NCBI GenBank assembly: GCA_910585045.1
Contig: CAJUCD010000001.1
Location: 124,001-188,000 of the forward strand
Direction: 5' to 3'
Source: an uncultured Bacilli bacterium
Lineage (GTDB): Bacteria; Bacillota_I; Bacilli_A; RF39; UBA660
Length of the DNA: 64,000 bases
Part shown: one piece after another, positions 53,082 to 61,061 of the stretch
How positions within the stretch are numbered: position 1 is the first letter of the stretch
How the letters are laid out: the number at the start of each line of letters is the position of its first letter
Notes under the pieces: generated by a model
Database searches by the model: none
Seen by the model: only the letters and a program-made list of their open reading frames with translations
Told to the model about the DNA's origin: nothing
Position numbers and translations under genes: made by a program

Positions 53082-53609
53082 ATGAGATATAATAAAATTA
53101 GAAAGATGGATATTTCTAATGGTCCAGGGGTTAGGGTTTCAATTTTTATGCAAGGATGCACTTTTAATTGTAAAAATTGTTTTAATCCTGAAACTCATGA
53201 TTTTAATGGTGGTAAAGAATTTACTCAAGATACAATTGAAAGAATTTTAGAACTTTGTTCTTATGACTATATAGTAGGCTTGTCTATATTAGGAGGCGAG
53301 CCTATGCATCCTAAAAATATTGAAGGGACTAAATCTTTAGCTAAAGCTTTTAAAGAGAAATTTCCTGATAAAACAATTTGGACTTGGACAGGTTTTTTGA
53401 TGGATAGAGATTTGATGGATAAAGAAGTTTTAAAATATATAGATGTATTAGTTGATGGTCAGTTTGAAACTGAACTTAGTAATCCAACTTTAAAATATAA
53501 GGGGTCAGAAAATCAAAGAGTTATAGATGTTCAGATGTCATTAAAAAAGAAAAAAATAGTTTTATATAATGATAATATTGAGAAAGAGAAGGAAAAGATA
53601 TGCGTGTAA
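53082..53609 (+). CDS. nrdG: Anaerobic ribonucleotide reductase activating enzyme
   Basis: A radical-SAM protein that installs the glycyl radical on NrdD. The 4Fe-4S motif is CTFNCKNC (residues ~26-33), preceded by SNGPGVRVSIFMQG. LGGEPMHPKN is the SAM-binding GGE motif. The 175 residues are typical. It overlaps dut by 10 nt. Confidence 0.96.
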   Translation: MRYNKIRKMDISNGPGVRVSIFMQGCTFNCKNCFNPETHDFNGGKEFTQDTIERILELCSYDYIVGLSILGGEPMHPKNIEGTKSLAKAFKEKFPDKTIWTWTGFLMDRDLMDKEVLKYIDVLVDGQFETELSNPTLKYKGSENQRVIDVQMSLKKKKIVLYNDNIEKEKEKICV

Positions 53610-54055
53610 GAGGATTTGAAATTGCTAAAGGCTGGGAAGATAAGGATATTCATTTGCCAAAGAGAAGTACAAAGAATTCTGCAGCTTATGATATAGAGGC
53701 TGCTCAAGATGTAGTTATTCCGCCTTATAAACCTGGGATTAAGCCTACTTTAATACCAACTGGGTTAAAAGCTTATTGTGCTAGTGATGAATGGTATATG
53801 TTAGCTAATCGTAGTGGAGGACCTAAAAAAGGTTTTGTAATGGCTAATAGTATTGGAATTATAGATTCTGATTATTATGGAAATGAAAGTAATGATGGTC
53901 ATTTTATGTTTCAGTATTTTAATTTTGGAGAAAATGATTTAGTTGTAAAAAAAGGTGATAGAATAGGTCAACTTATATTTATGAAATTTTTAATTGCAGA
54001 TGGTGATGATGCACAAGGAGTTAGAACTGGTGGATTTGGTTCCACTGGTGAATAA
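53600..54055 (+). CDS. dut: dUTP diphosphatase
   Basis: Dut hydrolyses dUTP to dUMP, which keeps uracil out of DNA. All five trimeric dUTPase motifs are recognisable: AAYDIEA, ANRSGGPKKGFVMANS, GIIDSDYYGN, KGDRIGQLIF and RTGGFGSTGE. The 151 residues are typical. Its coupling to nrdD and nrdG makes a nucleotide-supply operon. Confidence 0.93.
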   Translation: MRVRGFEIAKGWEDKDIHLPKRSTKNSAAYDIEAAQDVVIPPYKPGIKPTLIPTGLKAYCASDEWYMLANRSGGPKKGFVMANSIGIIDSDYYGNESNDGHFMFQYFNFGENDLVVKKGDRIGQLIFMKFLIADGDDAQGVRTGGFGSTGE

Positions 54056-54077
54056 AAAGTCTCGAAAGAGATTTTTT
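54054..54077 (+). terminator. Terminator of nrdD-nrdG-dut
   Basis: AAAAAGTCTC and GAGATTTTT around a GAAA loop (one G-T pair), followed by further T. Confidence 0.7.
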
Positions 54078-54094
54078 TGTTTGAAATATTGCTA

Positions 54095-54122
54095 ATAAAA
54101 AAACAAACTTTAACAGTTTGTT
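54095..54122 (-). terminator. Terminator of the CwlJ-like gene
   Basis: AACAAACT (54102-54109) and AGTTTGTT (54115-54122) with a 5-nt loop, followed on the minus strand by a T-run. Confidence 0.82.
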
Positions 54123-54124
54123 AT

Positions 54125-54550
54125 TTAATATATTTGAGTGCAAGTTCCTGATTGAGGTCTATAAAAGCAATGGTTTTTATATTTTCCTGCAAGTGGTTGA
54201 CTGTACCATGTTGATTGGCATGAAGTATTTGAAGTTCCAGGAGCATAGAACCATAAAGAATGGGTAGCAGGGTAGTAATATTCGCCATTTAAAATACGTT
54301 TTGCAAGGTTTTTTTCTGCTGTAGTAGCAGAACCATAGAAAAGAGAAGAAGATGCTCCAACGAACTGATTTGGCTGAAAAATAGCGTCTGTGATACTATC
54401 TATGTTTTTAAAAGTATAGCAATCACCTAAAACTCTGTTAACAACAACGTTACCAACCATTAGCATACCTAAGTCTCCTTCTGTTTGAGCTTCAGCACGC
54501 ATTATTCTTGCTAGTAAGTCTAATTCTTTAGTAGTATAATTTACGATCAT
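54125..54550 (-). CDS. CwlJ/SleB-family cell wall hydrolase
   Basis: A 141-residue Hydrolase_2 protein, the family that degrades spore cortex during germination. The catalytic-Glu helix is LDLLARIMRAEAQTEGDLGM (Glu near residue 19), followed by VGNVVVNRV, FQPNQFVG and HSLWFYAPG. It has no signal peptide, as in CwlJ; SleB has one. AGGTGATT lies 8 nt before the ATG. Together with SpoIIR, SpoVT and BofA it supports a sporulating host. Confidence 0.88.
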   Translation of the reverse strand: MIVNYTTKELDLLARIMRAEAQTEGDLGMLMVGNVVVNRVLGDCYTFKNIDSITDAIFQPNQFVGASSSLFYGSATTAEKNLAKRILNGEYYYPATHSLWFYAPGTSNTSCQSTWYSQPLAGKYKNHCFYRPQSGTCTQIY

Positions 54551-54664
54551 ATAATAATCACCTAATTTATTATATGAAATTATTTAGAAAATGATTTAAT
54601 AGTTATTAGTATTGGTTCTATTAAATATTTTTGTTATAATGTTATTAGATGTAGGAGATTTTGT

Positions 54665-55144
54665 ATGGATTATGACTATAATTGGCGTTCTAAAATAGGT
54701 AAAAAAGTAAAAAATAATGAATTAACATGGAGAATTAGTTTACATGCAGAATATGTTGAATTTCTAAATGAATTAAATATTTTATCTGAAATTTATAATT
54801 GGAATATTTGGGGAGGTGGAGTTAATAATTTTGCAGTAACTTTATCTCAAAGAGGTTTAAATTGTAAAAGTATTTCAATATGTTTAAAAGCTCTTGATGG
54901 TTATAAATATTATGCATGTTTTGACAAAGATAGTAATCCAAATAATATTAATAAAAATTTCTATAATGAATGTATTGGTGATACTATGGAAGAAGCTTTG
55001 AAATATGTGCATTCATTTATTGTTGAAAATAAAGATTCTAAAGATATACAAGGTGAGCGAATTGTTGTATTTGGTGGAGCTTATGATAGATATCCTTTAG
55101 CTTATTTTTGGGCATTGGAAGAAAGAGATAAGATTATATCATAA
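54665..55144 (+). CDS. Hypothetical protein, 159 aa
   Basis: I do not recognise this protein. It is soluble, rich in aromatic residues (YNWNIWGGGVNNFAV, YPLAYFWALEERD) and cysteine-poor. TAGGAGA precedes the ATG, and a TATAAT-like element lies about 30 nt upstream of it. It sits alone between the CwlJ-like gene and tRNA-Trp. Confidence 0.6.
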   Translation: MDYDYNWRSKIGKKVKNNELTWRISLHAEYVEFLNELNILSEIYNWNIWGGGVNNFAVTLSQRGLNCKSISICLKALDGYKYYACFDKDSNPNNINKNFYNECIGDTMEEALKYVHSFIVENKDSKDIQGERIVVFGGAYDRYPLAYFWALEERDKIIS

Positions 55145-55203
55145 TTTAATAAGTAAAAATACTAGCAATATTTTTATTGTTATGCTATAATACATGTACA
55201 CGT

Positions 55204-55277
55204 AGGGGCGTGGTATAATGGTAGCATAGGAGTCTCCAAAACTTTTGATGGGAGTTCGATTCTCTCCGCCCCTGCCA
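55204..55277 (+). tRNA. tRNA-Trp (CCA anticodon)
   Basis: Acceptor arms AGGGGCG and CGCCCCT pair fully. The anticodon loop is CTCCAAA (anticodon CCA), closed by GGAGT/ACTTT (two G-T pairs). The T-arm is GGGAG-TTCGATT-CTCTC, and the 3' CCA is encoded. It is 74 nt. A second accessory region starts shortly after it. Confidence 0.95.
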
Positions 55278-55347
55278 TATGTTTATAACGCGAACTCCAT
55301 TTATTGTTTTATAAGTGGATTTGCGATTAAAATAGCAATAAAAAGAG

Positions 55348-55368
55348 TGCCTAAGTAGGCATTTTTTT
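55348..55368 (+). terminator. Terminator after tRNA-Trp
   Basis: TGCCT/AGGCA with loop AAGT, followed by T7. Confidence 0.82.
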
Positions 55369-55448
55369 GTTTTATATGAAATCTGAATAAGTATTTAAAT
55401 AAATATGATATAATATATTTAACAAAACTTAAATTTAGGAGGTGAAAA

Positions 55449-56801
55449 ATGGCAAATAATGAAAATTTATATGATTATGCGAAAAGTAAATATGATTGCA
55501 AAGATTATACGACAGCAGTTGAAATATGTGAAGAATTATGGAATAATTCAGAAAAAAATGATAGTAATTTATTGAGTTTATATGGTTTTTCATTAAGAAA
55601 AATCAATCAATCAGCTAAATTTATTGAAATTATTAAAGGACTGAAAGATACACCATTAATAAAAAATCGATTTGTCATTTCACCTCTTTGTTGGTGTATT
55701 TATGATGAATATATAAAAAATTACAATGTAGAAGATGAAAATAGATTTGAAATTTTTTTAAAGTATGCAAATTATATTACTGGAAATATTCAACAAGAAG
55801 CTTATAATAAAAAGATTTATGATGATTCAGGATTTGACAGAGAAATCATAAATCCTTATGTATTAACAATTAAAAAAGTTATTAATATATATAGTGAAAA
55901 AGTTAAAAATAGATATTCAAGAAATATTTATAACGAAATAATAAAATGGTTAAATAAATTAAATCCTCTTATTTTATCAGAAGAATGTTTTGAATTTGAA
56001 GATGCGAAGGGGAAGGAGCGTGAGATGGCCTCTTCAAAAGAATTTTATTACCAACATATGACAAAAGCATTAGAAATAACTGAAGACTTTGATAATTGCG
56101 TTAAAATAGCTGAGATTGCCCTTAATGTAATTGATAAATTTCATTATAGAAATAAAATCTGGATTGAATTAAGACTTCATTATAGTAAGTGTTTGATTGC
56201 CCAAAATCAAGAAGAAGCCATTAGTCATTTTGAAAAATTTGCACGAAAAAATAAAATATGGTTCATATGGTATAGACTTTCTTCAATTTGCTATAAGTTT
56301 GGTAAATTAGATAAATGCTTATATTTTGGAAGTATAGCAATAGTAACAGAATATACAGATGAACATATGGTTAACTTATTTTATACTTTAGGAGTACTAT
56401 GGCACAATAAAGGAGACATTCTGAAAGCTAAAGAGTTTTTTCAGGCAGCAGCATACTATAGGTATATTAACACTTGGGTAATCTCCGAGGAGTTAGGTTA
56501 TTACATTACTGAGTATAAAATAAATATTAAAAATCATCCAAATAGAAATAATATTATAAAGATTTGTGAGGAACTTTCCGGCTTCAAAACAAAAGATAAG
56601 TACGAGTATGGAATAATAAAAAAGATTCTTCCACATAAGGGATATGGATTTATTGAAACAAAGATGCTTGATAAGGATGTGTATTTTAAGTTATCTGAAT
56701 TAAAAATGGGTGTTAACGCTGTGCCTGGTAAAAAAGTAAAATACACATTAATTAAAATTGAGAATAAATATATAGCTAAACATATAAAGGAAGTGAATTA
56801 A
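55449..56801 (+). CDS. TPR-like protein with C-terminal cold-shock domain
   Basis: A 450-residue protein. The first ~380 residues are helical with TPR-like repeats (YDYAKSKYDCKDYTTAVEIC; FYTLGVLWHNKGDILKAKEFF). Residues ~385-450 look like a cold-shock/OB domain (YGIIKKILPHKGYGFIE, then DVYFKLSELKMG), which binds RNA or DNA. The stop is directly adjacent to the rnlA ATG, so the two are cotranslated. RnlA/RnlB loci do not usually include such a gene, so a third component or regulator of the toxin is possible. AGGAGGTGA precedes the ATG. Confidence 0.75.
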   Translation: MANNENLYDYAKSKYDCKDYTTAVEICEELWNNSEKNDSNLLSLYGFSLRKINQSAKFIEIIKGLKDTPLIKNRFVISPLCWCIYDEYIKNYNVEDENRFEIFLKYANYITGNIQQEAYNKKIYDDSGFDREIINPYVLTIKKVINIYSEKVKNRYSRNIYNEIIKWLNKLNPLILSEECFEFEDAKGKEREMASSKEFYYQHMTKALEITEDFDNCVKIAEIALNVIDKFHYRNKIWIELRLHYSKCLIAQNQEEAISHFEKFARKNKIWFIWYRLSSICYKFGKLDKCLYFGSIAIVTEYTDEHMVNLFYTLGVLWHNKGDILKAKEFFQAAAYYRYINTWVISEELGYYITEYKINIKNHPNRNNIIKICEELSGFKTKDKYEYGIIKKILPHKGYGFIETKMLDKDVYFKLSELKMGVNAVPGKKVKYTLIKIENKYIAKHIKEVN

Positions 56802-57851
56802 ATGGAAATATATATAAATCCTGAAGATATTGAGGAATATGCTAAAAACTACGAGAAAGTTAATCCAAATTACAAATTTTTTTCATATACAAAAAATGCT
56901 AAACAAACGGAACATTTATGTACATTTTTAGTCAATGGAAAAGAATGCAAAATAAGATTTTATATAAAAAAGAATACCGTTAAAATGCGAGTTGAAGGGA
57001 AAAACACAGAGGAAGCTCACACTCTTTTAGAATATATACAAAGTAATGGATTTGACATTAATGAAAAAAGACCTGAACAATTTGTTTTTCCGTGTAATAA
57101 GGAAATGATAGATGAATTAGTTTTATTCATACAGACAGATTTTAATAATGTAATCACACTAGATATGAAACCTAATAATAGAATAAGAATTACAGGATAT
57201 AATAAAGATTATTTAGATATAACATTTTATCCACAAACTTCTAAAGCTATGATACAAGGTAGAGCATTCACAACATACAGTATAGTAGTTGCATTTTTAA
57301 CACAATTTCCATTATTTACTTTTGAAAATGTAATAGAAATAAACAATATTTTTTTAAACAGTAGTTTGTCTGTTTCTGCAATTAGAAATGAAATGAAAAC
57401 TGAATTAGGTGATGCTGCATATAATTATTTAGATGAAGCATTATTAAAATCTATTTCTGGTTCTATTTCTTCTCTTAAAATTATGAGGAATAGTGAAGAT
57501 TATACAGGATGTGTTGCTGGAATATTTAAAGCGTTAGAAGGATATTTAAAAAAAGTTTTAACTGAAAAATATGGATATACTCTTGGTTGCAGTACCTCTA
57601 CTGAAAGATTTTATATGTTTCAAAGAAATAATGGTACTTACATTATTGATACTAATTCCAATATATCTTCTGATGAGCTTACTCAGCTTCATAGATTGTA
57701 CAGTCTATTCAAGAATAAAAGAAATGTATATTTACATTCATCATCTATTCCTTCAACTACTGCAATTATAGAAACATTAGATGAAGCTCAGAATTTAGCT
57801 TCTGATATTTTAAATGCAATAAAACAGTCCTATGACGTAATATTTAATTAA
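56802..57851 (+). CDS. rnlA: RnlA-family (RNase LS) HEPN toxin
   Basis: A 349-residue relative of E. coli RnlA (357 aa), an mRNA endonuclease that stops phage T4 lacking Dmd. The N-terminal domain and TBP-like middle (residues ~90-190) are followed by a HEPN domain whose RxxxxH nuclease motif is RNVYLH (R307, H312). RnlB follows 17 nt downstream. In E. coli, RnlB restrains RnlA until infection shuts off host expression. Confidence 0.86.
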   Translation: MEIYINPEDIEEYAKNYEKVNPNYKFFSYTKNAKQTEHLCTFLVNGKECKIRFYIKKNTVKMRVEGKNTEEAHTLLEYIQSNGFDINEKRPEQFVFPCNKEMIDELVLFIQTDFNNVITLDMKPNNRIRITGYNKDYLDITFYPQTSKAMIQGRAFTTYSIVVAFLTQFPLFTFENVIEINNIFLNSSLSVSAIRNEMKTELGDAAYNYLDEALLKSISGSISSLKIMRNSEDYTGCVAGIFKALEGYLKKVLTEKYGYTLGCSTSTERFYMFQRNNGTYIIDTNSNISSDELTQLHRLYSLFKNKRNVYLHSSSIPSTTAIIETLDEAQNLASDILNAIKQSYDVIFN

Positions 57852-57868
57852 ACGAAAGGAGGAACATT

Positions 57869-58222
57869 ATGGAAGATTATAAATTATTTAATTTTAATGA
57901 TGAGCAAAAAAAGACTATAATTTTTATAAATAGTACAGAAGATTTATATAATTTAACAAGCACTATCTATAATGATTTATCAAGGGTTTATGGAACAAGT
58001 TTTTCTGTTGTTGTAGATTTGTTCTTACGTAATGGTTTCTCTTTCAATCGTTTTGTCGAGCTTAACTTCGACAATGGAAATTATAAATTATTTATAATTA
58101 ACCCCAATGAAATACCTGAAGTTTCAAAAGAAAATATTAGAAAATATTTAAAAAATAATATAAATTTACTAGAAAATAGTGTTTTATCAAAAAAGGCCAT
58201 AAATTTTATATTAAATTTTTAG
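57869..58222 (+). CDS. rnlB: RnlB-family antitoxin
   Basis: A 117-residue protein with the RnlB pattern: VVVDLFLRNGFSFNRFVEL resembles LFDLLCANGPEWNRFVTL of E. coli RnlB, and LLENSVLSKKAINFIL resembles its C-terminus. It presumably inhibits the adjacent RnlA. AAAGGAGGA lies upstream. Confidence 0.8.
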   Translation: MEDYKLFNFNDEQKKTIIFINSTEDLYNLTSTIYNDLSRVYGTSFSVVVDLFLRNGFSFNRFVELNFDNGNYKLFIINPNEIPEVSKENIRKYLKNNINLLENSVLSKKAINFILNF

Positions 58223-58230
58223 AAAAATCA

Positions 58231-58254
58231 AGAGTTGAAATGTCAACTCTTTTT
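58231..58254. terminator. Bidirectional terminator between rnlB and the XRE gene
   Basis: AGAGTTGA/TCAACTCT (58231-58238, 58243-58250) with loop AATG and a T-run. It includes the XRE gene stop region. Confidence 0.82.
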
Positions 58255-58492
58255 ATAATTCTATATCTAGATTATCAAATAATTTATCCGCAAAGAATTC
58301 TTCTAATTTAATATCTAAACTGTCACATATCCTAACAACTGTTAATATTTTAGGATTTTTACTTTTCCCACCAATAATCGACTGAACTGTAGATTGTGTT
58401 AATCCACTCATAAGTGCTAATTTGTTTATGCTAATATTTCTTTCTTCACATAGATTTAGTATTCTTTTAGCAATGGCTTCTACTACTCTCAT
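58253..58492 (-). CDS. XRE-family transcription regulator
   Basis: A 79-residue helix-turn-helix protein: INKLALMSGLTQSTVQSII is the HTH (residues ~22-40), then KNPKILTVVRICDSLDI. It is convergent with rnlB and divergent from the next gene, and an inverted repeat overlaps the divergent promoter. It probably represses its own and the neighbour's transcription. Confidence 0.88.
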   Translation of the reverse strand: MRVVEAIAKRILNLCEERNISINKLALMSGLTQSTVQSIIGGKSKNPKILTVVRICDSLDIKLEEFFADKLFDNLDIEL

Positions 58493-58525
58493 TTTGTCAT
58501 CTCCTAGTATTTATTATATGGAGAT

Positions 58526-58581
58526 AACGACATATCATTTAGCGATGTGTCGTTGACTTTTTCTTCAATAAAATATAAAAT
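58526..58581 (+). promoter_or_regulatory. Divergent operator and promoter
   Basis: AACGACATATC (58526-58536) and GATGTGTCGTT (58544-58554) are inverted copies with one mismatch. The repeat runs into TTGACT (58553-58558), which pairs with TAAAAT (58576-58581) at 17 nt. An XRE repressor bound here would block the -35. Confidence 0.7.
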
Positions 58582-58611
58582 GAAACTATAAGATTTTTGG
58601 AGGAATAATTT

Positions 58612-59115
58612 ATGAAAGAAAAGAAAAAAATTGTAATCGTTTGTTGTGTTATAGTGGTGTTTTTACTACTAATTTTAATTGCATTTATGAGTTCGAATAA
58701 GTTAAGTGATTTAGAAAATAAAATCTATGAAGCAACAAGAAATGAATTGTCTAACTTTAAAGACCCTTCTTCTGTGAGAATTCAAGAGATTCAAATATGT
58801 GGAGATTATGCACAAGTTACTATAAGTGCGAATAATAGTTATGGTGCACGAGTACCTTCCAAGTATGTTATGTATACGGAAGAAAAAGTAGAAAAAACAA
58901 GCAATGATATTACATCTGATTATAGTTGGTTAAGAGATGGTAATTTAAAATCTTCATATGATGATGGTAATACTAGTCAACTACGCATTTTAAATTTAAA
59001 AAAATTTGAGTTGGAAGTGTCTCAAGTGTGTGTTGATACTATGTTTGATGAAACAATTAATTATGCTTTTACAGAAAAACAAATAGATACTATTAACAAG
59101 AAATTAATTAAATAG
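58612..59115 (+). CDS. Single-pass membrane-anchored hypothetical protein
   Basis: A 167-residue protein: a basic N-terminus and one hydrophobic segment (IVIVCCVIVVFLLLILIAFM, residues ~7-26), then an extracytoplasmic mixed-charge domain. I do not recognise a family. It is under the operator/promoter next to the XRE gene, with TGGAGGA before the ATG. Confidence 0.6.
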   Translation: MKEKKKIVIVCCVIVVFLLLILIAFMSSNKLSDLENKIYEATRNELSNFKDPSSVRIQEIQICGDYAQVTISANNSYGARVPSKYVMYTEEKVEKTSNDITSDYSWLRDGNLKSSYDDGNTSQLRILNLKKFELEVSQVCVDTMFDETINYAFTEKQIDTINKKLIK

Positions 59116-59306
59116 CATTTCTCTTTCTCAACGAAACGATAAAAATGTAACAGCTACACAGTGTTTGAAGGCGTCGATATTGACACCTTTTTGAAATTAT
59201 TTTTTAAAACAGAAAAGAAATTAGTCTCAATTTTGGACTATCAGAAAAAACGGTGATATGATGAAATCAGCAAAGGACGCTTTGCAACGTTAAGCTTAAC
59301 AAATTC

Positions 59307-59375
59307 GATAATATAACTCATACCTTCTTAACTGTTATTAATGCTTTCCAGTATTAATTATAGAGTTATATTATC
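59307..59375. repeat. 13-bp perfect inverted repeat in the gap 59116-59433
   Basis: GATAATATAACTC and GAGTTATATTATC (59307-59319, 59363-59375) enclose 43 nt with further partial pairing (TTAAT/ATTAA). No gene is seen in the rest of the 318-nt gap. It may be a replication or regulatory structure of the accessory region. Confidence 0.6.
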
Positions 59376-59433
59376 TTCAAAAGAATGAACTTCGAAGTTC
59401 GTAATAAAAATCTAAAAAGAAAGGATTAATATT

Positions 59434-59820
59434 ATGGACACATTACCAAGAGTATCTCTATCAATTTCAGAGATGGAAGTGAGAAGAAGATATCATCTTA
59501 CTTTAAGTAAAATGTTTATTCAAACATATGGTATTAACTTTGCACTATTATTAAGTGAAATCGATAGGATTACTCATACGAGTACTGAAAGACTTGATGA
59601 AGATGGATATTTACAATTAAGTTATAGTTTATTTGAAAGGGATATTAGAATATCTAAAGGACAAGCAAAACCAATTGTAGATAAAATGATTGAATTAGGT
59701 TTATTAGAAATTAAATATACACACGATGGCAGAAGAAAACTTTATCGTTTAAATAATGATAATGTTGTGTCAGAATTAAAAAGATTAATTTCTAAATATG
59801 AAGCTAGAAAGAAAAACTAG
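59434..59820 (+). CDS. Winged-helix protein of accessory-region type
   Basis: A 128-residue protein. Residues ~25-105 (FIQTYGINFALLLSEIDRI; YSLFERDIRISKGQAKPIVD; LGLLEIKYTHDGRRKLYRL) form a winged helix, as in phage and plasmid replication or regulatory proteins. Exact role unknown. AGAAAGGA lies about 11 nt before the ATG. Two large inverted repeats flank the gene. Confidence 0.65.
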   Translation: MDTLPRVSLSISEMEVRRRYHLTLSKMFIQTYGINFALLLSEIDRITHTSTERLDEDGYLQLSYSLFERDIRISKGQAKPIVDKMIELGLLEIKYTHDGRRKLYRLNNDNVVSELKRLISKYEARKKN

Positions 59821-59829
59821 TGCAACACG

Positions 59830-59900
59830 AAAGATTAGAGTGCTATCAGGATTTTTTATAAGATGACAAAGCAAATTATCTTGATAGCCCCTCTAACTTT
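59830..59900. repeat. ~23-bp imperfect inverted repeat after the winged-helix gene
   Basis: The arms are 59830-59852 and 59878-59900, with perfect blocks GCTATCA/TGATAGC and TTAGAG/CTCTAA. No strong T-run. The following stretch to 60044 shows no gene and no other clear signal. Confidence 0.55.
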
Positions 59901-60044
59901 ATAATAAAGGTGTATAAGCAATTAATCTGCGTAAAATGACTAAGAATACACTAATTTCAAAACGACACTATTAAGTGCCTAAAATAGCAAATAAAAAAGA
60001 TATAAATAGTTTCGAAGAAATTTATATAGAAGGAGAAAAAGAAA

Positions 60045-60236
60045 ATGAATTTAAGTAAAGAACAATTAAAAATGATTGCTCAAGCAATTGATATTAACGA
60101 AGTTAGGAAGTTTATACAGGATAATTTGAATGATTATAATATGTTTATTATTGAGGATGATGATATCAAGCATATAAAACAAAATTATCCAAGAAAGGAT
60201 GATAACAATGGATGTAGTAATTTATGCACGATATAG
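60045..60236 (+). CDS. Small hypothetical protein before the truncated recombinase
   Basis: A 63-residue protein beginning MNLSKEQLKMIAQAIDINEV, helical, then DNNGCSNLCTI at the end. It overlaps the recombinase start by 29 nt; small genes in this position are common ahead of serine recombinases. AGAAGGAGA precedes the ATG. Confidence 0.6.
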   Translation: MNLSKEQLKMIAQAIDINEVRKFIQDNLNDYNMFIIEDDDIKHIKQNYPRKDDNNGCSNLCTI

Positions 60237-60723
60237 TTCTCACAACCAAACTGAATGTTCTATCGATGGACAATTAGAAGAATGTCGTAGATATGCAGAA
60301 CGAAATAATTATAATATAGTCGGGGAATACATTGACCGTGCTAAAAGTGGTACGAAAGATGATAGAGAACAATTTTTATTAATGCTAGAGGATGCAAAGA
60401 AAGATTTATTTCAAGGAGTATTAGTATATCAATTAGATAGATTTGCTAGAAATAGATATGACAGTGCAATTCATAAAAAACAATTAAAAGATAGAGGAAT
60501 AAGGGTTTTATCAGCAAGAGAGTGCATAACTGACGATGCTTCAGGAATACTTTTAGAAAGTTTACTGGAAGGAATTGCAGAATATTATTCAGTAGAGTTG
60601 AGCCAAAAGGTAAAAAGAGGAATGAAAATTAATGCAGAAAATTGCTATTATAATGGTGGAACAGTTCCTCTTGGCTTTACTTTAAAAGAATTTCAATGGC
60701 TGAATTTAATGGATTTACTTTAG
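60208..60723 (+). pseudogene. Serine recombinase, truncated
   Basis: The 171-residue product holds the catalytic domain (VVIYARYSSHNQ with the nucleophile serine, YQLDRFARNRYDSA) and ends soon after GGTVPLGFTL, where the recombinase DNA-binding domain should continue. The remaining ~300 residues of a typical large recombinase are missing, so it should not integrate DNA. The 3' end fuses out of frame into a host gene tail (60696-60809). ATG at 60208 follows AGAAAGGATG. Confidence 0.87.
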
Positions 60724-60809
60724 AAGAAATTTTAAAGGAAGCTCAAAAAAAGAAACTTAAAAATGGTGGTTTTAATAAACGAATCTTTTTAGAAAAAGTT
60801 TTAAAATAA
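60696..60809 (+). pseudogene. C-terminal tail of a MazG-like/phosphoribosyl-ATP pyrophosphohydrolase-type gene
   Basis: A 37-codon frame, FNGFTLEEILKEAQKKKLKN then GGFNKRIFLEKV, matches the C-terminal pattern of short MazG-like pyrophosphohydrolases (EEI...K..K.GGF...IFL). The N-terminal two-thirds are missing; the ATG is internal. It is probably the remnant left by insertion and deletion of the recombinase region. Confidence 0.6.
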
Positions 60810-60811
60810 TT

Positions 60812-60847
60812 TTGTTATTTACTTTTTTGTGTATTTTATAATATAAT
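60812..60847 (+). promoter_or_regulatory. Promoter of the cysteine synthase leader
   Basis: TTGTTA (60812) or TTTACT (60818) with TATAAT (60837-60842 or 60842-60847), 18-19 nt apart. It is upstream of the leader peptide and independent of the broken gene upstream. Confidence 0.5.
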
Positions 60848-60867
60848 ATTTATAAGGAGAGGTCTAT

Positions 60868-60930
60868 ATGAAAAGATTAAATAATAATTGTTGCTGTTGT
60901 TTTAATTTTTATACAGGCCTTAATTGCTAG
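60868..60930 (+). CDS. Cys-rich leader peptide of the cysteine synthase gene
   Basis: The 20-residue peptide MKRLNNNCCCCFNFYTGLNC has four consecutive Cys codons (8-11) and a fifth just before the stop. AGGAGAGG (60855-60862) is a strong ribosome site 5 nt before the ATG. It directly precedes mutually exclusive hairpins (60927-60987) and a cysteine synthase. The design is that of a leader peptide sensing charged tRNA-Cys by ribosome stalling. Confidence 0.87.
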   Translation: MKRLNNNCCCCFNFYTGLNC

Positions 60931-60987
60931 GAATTAGTAAGCTTCCTTAGTGATGAGGTTATTTCTCATTTTTTAAGGAGGTTTTTT
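60927..60987 (+). promoter_or_regulatory. Transcription attenuator: antiterminator and terminator of cysK
   Basis: Antiterminator: CTAGGAA (60927-60933) pairs with TTCCTTAG (60943-60950), one bulge. Terminator: CTTCCTTA (60942-60949) pairs with TAAGGAGG (60974-60981), with an inner ATGAG/CTCAT stem, then T6 (60982-60987). They share the TTCCTTA strand. The antiterminator's 5' arm contains the leader stop codon: a ribosome that finishes would mask it (termination); one stalled at Cys codons leaves it free (read-through). Confidence 0.85.
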
Positions 60988-61061
60988 ATTTGTTTATAAA
61001 GATGGTTAATACGATACGATGTTGTCTTTTTTTCATATAATAAATAGAAAGAAGGATGATG

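Noticed and set aside
54665..55144. The missing N-terminal half of the MazG-like gene upstream of the second accessory region
   Set aside because: The protein shows no MazG-type acidic helices and does not end abruptly, so it is an unrelated intact gene.
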